Source: Myxococcota bacterium (lineage in GTDB: Bacteria > Myxococcota_A > UBA9160 > PR03). Taken from it: a stretch of DNA of 11,346 bases. Position numbers and translations under genes: made by a program. Where the stretch lies: positions 1-11,346 of the forward strand of contig JASJBO010000235.1 of the NCBI GenBank assembly GCA_030066475.1, written 5' to 3'. This document shows, one piece after another, positions 9,168-11,346 of this stretch (its first letter is position 1; every line of letters begins with the position of its first letter). The notes under the pieces were generated by a model. That model was not told where the DNA came from, searched no databases, and saw only the letters and a list, made by a program, of their open reading frames with translations.

Positions 9168-9734
9168 ATGTACCGAGATATTCCGGAGAGCCTGAGACGC
9201 GTCGTCGAGCCCGTGGTGGAGGACCACGGGCTCGAGCTCGTCGACGCCTCGCTGGCGGGTAGCGGCCCGGGCTGCGTGGTGCGCGTGGTGGTCGACACGC
9301 CCGAGGGCGACGGCCGGGTGCCGATCGACGGCTGCGCCCGGGTGTCGCGCGAGCTCGAGAGCTGTCTGGATGCGGAAGACTCGATTCCCGAGAGCTATCG
9401 GCTCGAGGTGGCGTCGCCCGGTCTCGACCGCGTGCTGTCGCGCGAGCGCGACTTCGAGGCCGCCGTCGGCCACGAGATCCGGCTCGAGACGCGGCGCCCG
9501 CTCGCGGGGCGCAAGCGCTTCCGCGGCGTCCTCGAGCAGTTCGACGGCGACCGGCTCGTCGTGCGGGTGGACGGCGAGGCGGTCGAGGTCCCGTTCGACG
9601 CCGTCTCCCGCGCCAATCGCATCTACGAGTTCACGGGCGCCGACTTCGAGCGCCTGCCCAGCCGCCGGCGGGTCCGCAGCGGGCGCCGAGGCCGGTCGTC
9701 CCAGGCCGCCCCGGCGGAAGGAGCCCACGAATGA
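9168..9734 (+). CDS. rimP: Ribosome maturation factor RimP
   Basis: RimP helps assemble the 30S subunit. The 188-residue product starts MYRDIPESLRRVVEPVVEDHG, continues with LELVDASLAG, and has SRELESCLDAEDSIPESYRLEVASPGLDRVLSRERDF, the most typical RimP stretch (at most 20 shown in each half: SRELESCLD and YRLEVASPGLDRVL). A small SH3-like C-terminal domain follows (FRGVLEQFDGDRLVVRVDGE). It is longer than E. coli RimP (150 aa), mainly because of a basic, probably disordered tail containing SRRRVRSGRRGRSS. The ATG at 9168 has no Shine-Dalgarno; it follows the terminator T-run. In-frame GTG 9138 and TTG 9099 are alternatives but would place coding sequence over the hairpin. The stop overlaps the nusA start (ATGA), and gene order rimP-nusA-infB is the classical one. 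Confidence 0.92.
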   Translation: MYRDIPESLRRVVEPVVEDHGLELVDASLAGSGPGCVVRVVVDTPEGDGRVPIDGCARVSRELESCLDAEDSIPESYRLEVASPGLDRVLSRERDFEAAVGHEIRLETRRPLAGRKRFRGVLEQFDGDRLVVRVDGEAVEVPFDAVSRANRIYEFTGADFERLPSRRRVRSGRRGRSSQAAPAEGAHE

Positions 9735-11110
9735 ATCTGCTTCCGCTCAAGCGCGAGATCGATCAGCTCGCGAAGGACAAGGGCATCGACCGCGACACGA
9801 TCGTGGGGGCCGTCGAGGAGGCGATGCGCCAGGCGGCCCGCAAGAAGTTCGGGGCCGAGAAGGAGATCGAGGCGCGCTTCAACGACGAGACCGGCGAGGT
9901 CGAGCTGTTCGACTTCCGCACCGTGGTCGAGCACGTGATGGACCCCGAGACGCAGGTCATCGTCGCCAAGGCGCGCGAGCTCGACCCGGACGTCGAGGTG
10001 GGCGACGAGATCGGCGTCAAGCTCGACACCGCCGGCTTCGGCCGCATCCTGGCCCAGACCGCCAAGCAGGTGATCATCCAGCGCGTCCGCGACGCCGAGC
10101 GCGACATCGTCTTCGACGAGTACAAGGACCGCAGGAGCGAGGTGGTGAACGGCATCGTGCGCCGCTTCGAGAAGGGCTCGCTGATCGTCGATCTGGGCCG
10201 CGCCGAGGCGGTGCTGCCGGCCAAGGAGCAGGTGCCGCGCGAGAGCTATCGCCCGGGCGACCGCATCCGCGCCTACGTGATCGACGTGAACAAGGCGAGC
10301 AAGGGGCCGCAGATCATCCTGTCGCGCGCCTGCATCGAGCTGCTGCGCAAGCTGTTCGAGCAGGAGGTGCCGGAGATCTACGAGAGCATCGTCACGATCG
10401 AGTCGGCCGCGCGCGAGCCCGGCGTGCGCTCGAAGATCGCCGTGGCCTCGCGCGACAGCGACGTGGACCCGGTCGGCGCCTGCGTCGGCATGAAGGGGAG
10501 CCGCGTGCAGTCGGTGGTGCAGGAGCTGCGCGGCGAGCGCATCGACATCGTGCCGTGGAGCCCCGACCCGGCCCGCTACGTGTGCAGCTCGCTGTCGCCG
10601 GCGCAGGTCTCGAAGGTGATCATCGACGAGGGGGCGCGCTCGATGGACGTGATCGTGCCCGACGACCAGCTCTCGCTGGCGATCGGGCGCAAGGGCCAGA
10701 ACGTGCGGCTCGCCGTTCAGCTCACGGGCTGGCGCATCGACATCAAGAGCGAGTCGCGCATGCGCGAGATCGCGGGCTGGCTGGCGCAGGCGGTGTCCGT
10801 CGTCGAGGGATGGGGCGAGCCCGAGGCCGAGATCCTGCTCCAGCAGGGCATCACCTCGCTCGACGATCTGGCGCAGTGTCCGGTGGAGCTGCTGACGCAG
10901 CTGCCGGGGATCGACGAGGCGGGCGCCGAGGCCGTCAAGCAGCGCGCCGCCGAGCTGGCCGAGGTGCAGCGGCAGCAAGAGGCCGAGGCCGAGGCGGCGC
11001 GGCTCGCGGAAGAGGCCGCCGCGGCGGCCGCCGAGGCGAGTGCGGCCGAGCCGGCCCCGGAGGCGGTCGCCCCGACGGCCGAACCCGCCCAAGCCAAGGG
11101 TGTGGAATAG
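9731..11110 (+). CDS. nusA: Transcription termination/antitermination factor NusA
   Basis: NusA binds RNA polymerase and nascent RNA and controls pausing, termination and antitermination. The product is 459 residues. The N-terminal polymerase-binding domain (about 1-130) includes IDRDTIVGAVEEAMRQAARK. An S1 domain covers about 138-200, with VVNGIVRRFEKGSLIVDLG. KH1 follows with GMKG at 253-256, in DPVGACVGMKGSRVQ, and KH2 with GRKG at 319-322, in LAIGRKGQNVRLAVQLTGW. One helix-hairpin-helix-like segment is seen at about 363-410 (GITSLDDLAQCPVELLTQLP), where E. coli NusA has two acidic repeats. The last 48 residues are an Ala/Glu/Pro-rich tail. GGAAGGAG lies seven bases before the ATG, and the start overlaps the rimP stop. 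In E. coli NusA affects expression of its own operon; the leader upstream of rimP is a candidate site for similar control. Confidence 0.96.
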   Translation: MNLLPLKREIDQLAKDKGIDRDTIVGAVEEAMRQAARKKFGAEKEIEARFNDETGEVELFDFRTVVEHVMDPETQVIVAKARELDPDVEVGDEIGVKLDTAGFGRILAQTAKQVIIQRVRDAERDIVFDEYKDRRSEVVNGIVRRFEKGSLIVDLGRAEAVLPAKEQVPRESYRPGDRIRAYVIDVNKASKGPQIILSRACIELLRKLFEQEVPEIYESIVTIESAAREPGVRSKIAVASRDSDVDPVGACVGMKGSRVQSVVQELRGERIDIVPWSPDPARYVCSSLSPAQVSKVIIDEGARSMDVIVPDDQLSLAIGRKGQNVRLAVQLTGWRIDIKSESRMREIAGWLAQAVSVVEGWGEPEAEILLQQGITSLDDLAQCPVELLTQLPGIDEAGAEAVKQRAAELAEVQRQQEAEAEAARLAEEAAAAAAEASAAEPAPEAVAPTAEPAQAKGVE

Positions 11111-11140
11111 AGCTAGGGTTCCGGCCCGCGCGGCGGAGAA

Positions 11141-11346
11141 ATGGCAAAGATCAGGGCATACAAGATCGCGGAAGAGCTCGGGATCGACCGGGCCGAGCTG
11201 GTCGACAAGGCCAAGTCGGTCGGGATCGACCTGCGCAGTCCGATGGCCTCGCTCGACGACGAGGAGGCGACCCAGCTGCGCGAGAAGCTCGGCGGCTCCG
11301 CGCCGGGCGCGCAGGTCGTCGAGCGCCGGGTCGAGAGCAAGGCGGG
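11141..11346 (+). CDS. infB: Translation initiation factor IF-2, 5' end only
   Basis: The first 68 codons of a gene running off the right edge. The product begins MAKIRAYKIAEELGID and continues with ELVDKAKSVGIDLRSPMASL then DDEEA. This is the small IF2 N-terminal domain found at the start of many bacterial IF2 proteins. The GTPase domains lie beyond the window. It starts 30 bases after the nusA stop, with GGAG close to the ATG (two bases), a tighter spacing than usual. Position right after nusA confirms the identity. Confidence 0.92.
   Translation, partial: MAKIRAYKIAEELGIDRAELVDKAKSVGIDLRSPMASLDDEEATQLREKLGGSAPGAQVVERRVESKA

Noticed and set aside
9623..11092. 489-codon minus-strand frame opposite nusA
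   Set aside because: Antisense shadow with His/Asp/Leu-rich composition; nusA is unambiguous.

Overview
The window is very GC-rich and densely coded, with GC-ending codons, frequent non-ATG starts and many 1-8 nt gene overlaps. Together with an NtrY/NtrX pair, a long cytoplasmic TPR protein and the rimP-nusA-infB order, this suggests a high-GC Gram-negative bacterium of the former Deltaproteobacteria (Myxococcota-like or a related uncultured lineage). The placement is inferred from gene content only; no rRNA or tRNA is present to settle it.

Layout. (1) Positions 1-2976, minus strand: one long TPR-repeat gene that starts at a TTG and runs off the left edge with no stop, at least 992 codons. 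The long plus-strand frames over it are antisense artefacts. (2) 2977-3216: a divergent intergenic region with a strong 10-bp hairpin. (3) 3217-9046, plus strand: five tightly packed genes, ntrY-like kinase, ntrX-like sigma-54 activator, rimI-like acetyltransferase, pyrK and pyrD. Each joins the next by a 4- or 8-nt overlap, so they look like one translationally coupled operon. (4) 9047-9167: an intergenic leader, less GC-rich than its surroundings, with a plausible sigma-70 promoter and an intrinsic terminator whose U-run ends just before rimP. (5) 9168 to the right edge: rimP, nusA and the start of infB, the classic translation/transcription operon.

Functional reading. The first operon joins membrane sensing and sigma-54-dependent transcription (NtrYX) to ribosomal protein acetylation (RimI) and the fourth step of pyrimidine synthesis (NAD-linked class 1B dihydroorotate dehydrogenase, PyrD plus its Fe-S/FAD partner PyrK). 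The second operon carries 30S maturation (RimP), transcription elongation/termination control (NusA) and initiation factor IF2 (InfB). The most notable non-coding signal is the rimP leader, where two mutually exclusive RNA folds can be drawn: a terminator and a competing antiterminator. That makes it a candidate attenuator of rimP-nusA-infB.

I see no mobile elements, CRISPR arrays, tRNAs, rRNAs or defence genes. Most of the window is housekeeping, and I found no clear evidence of a wholly new system.
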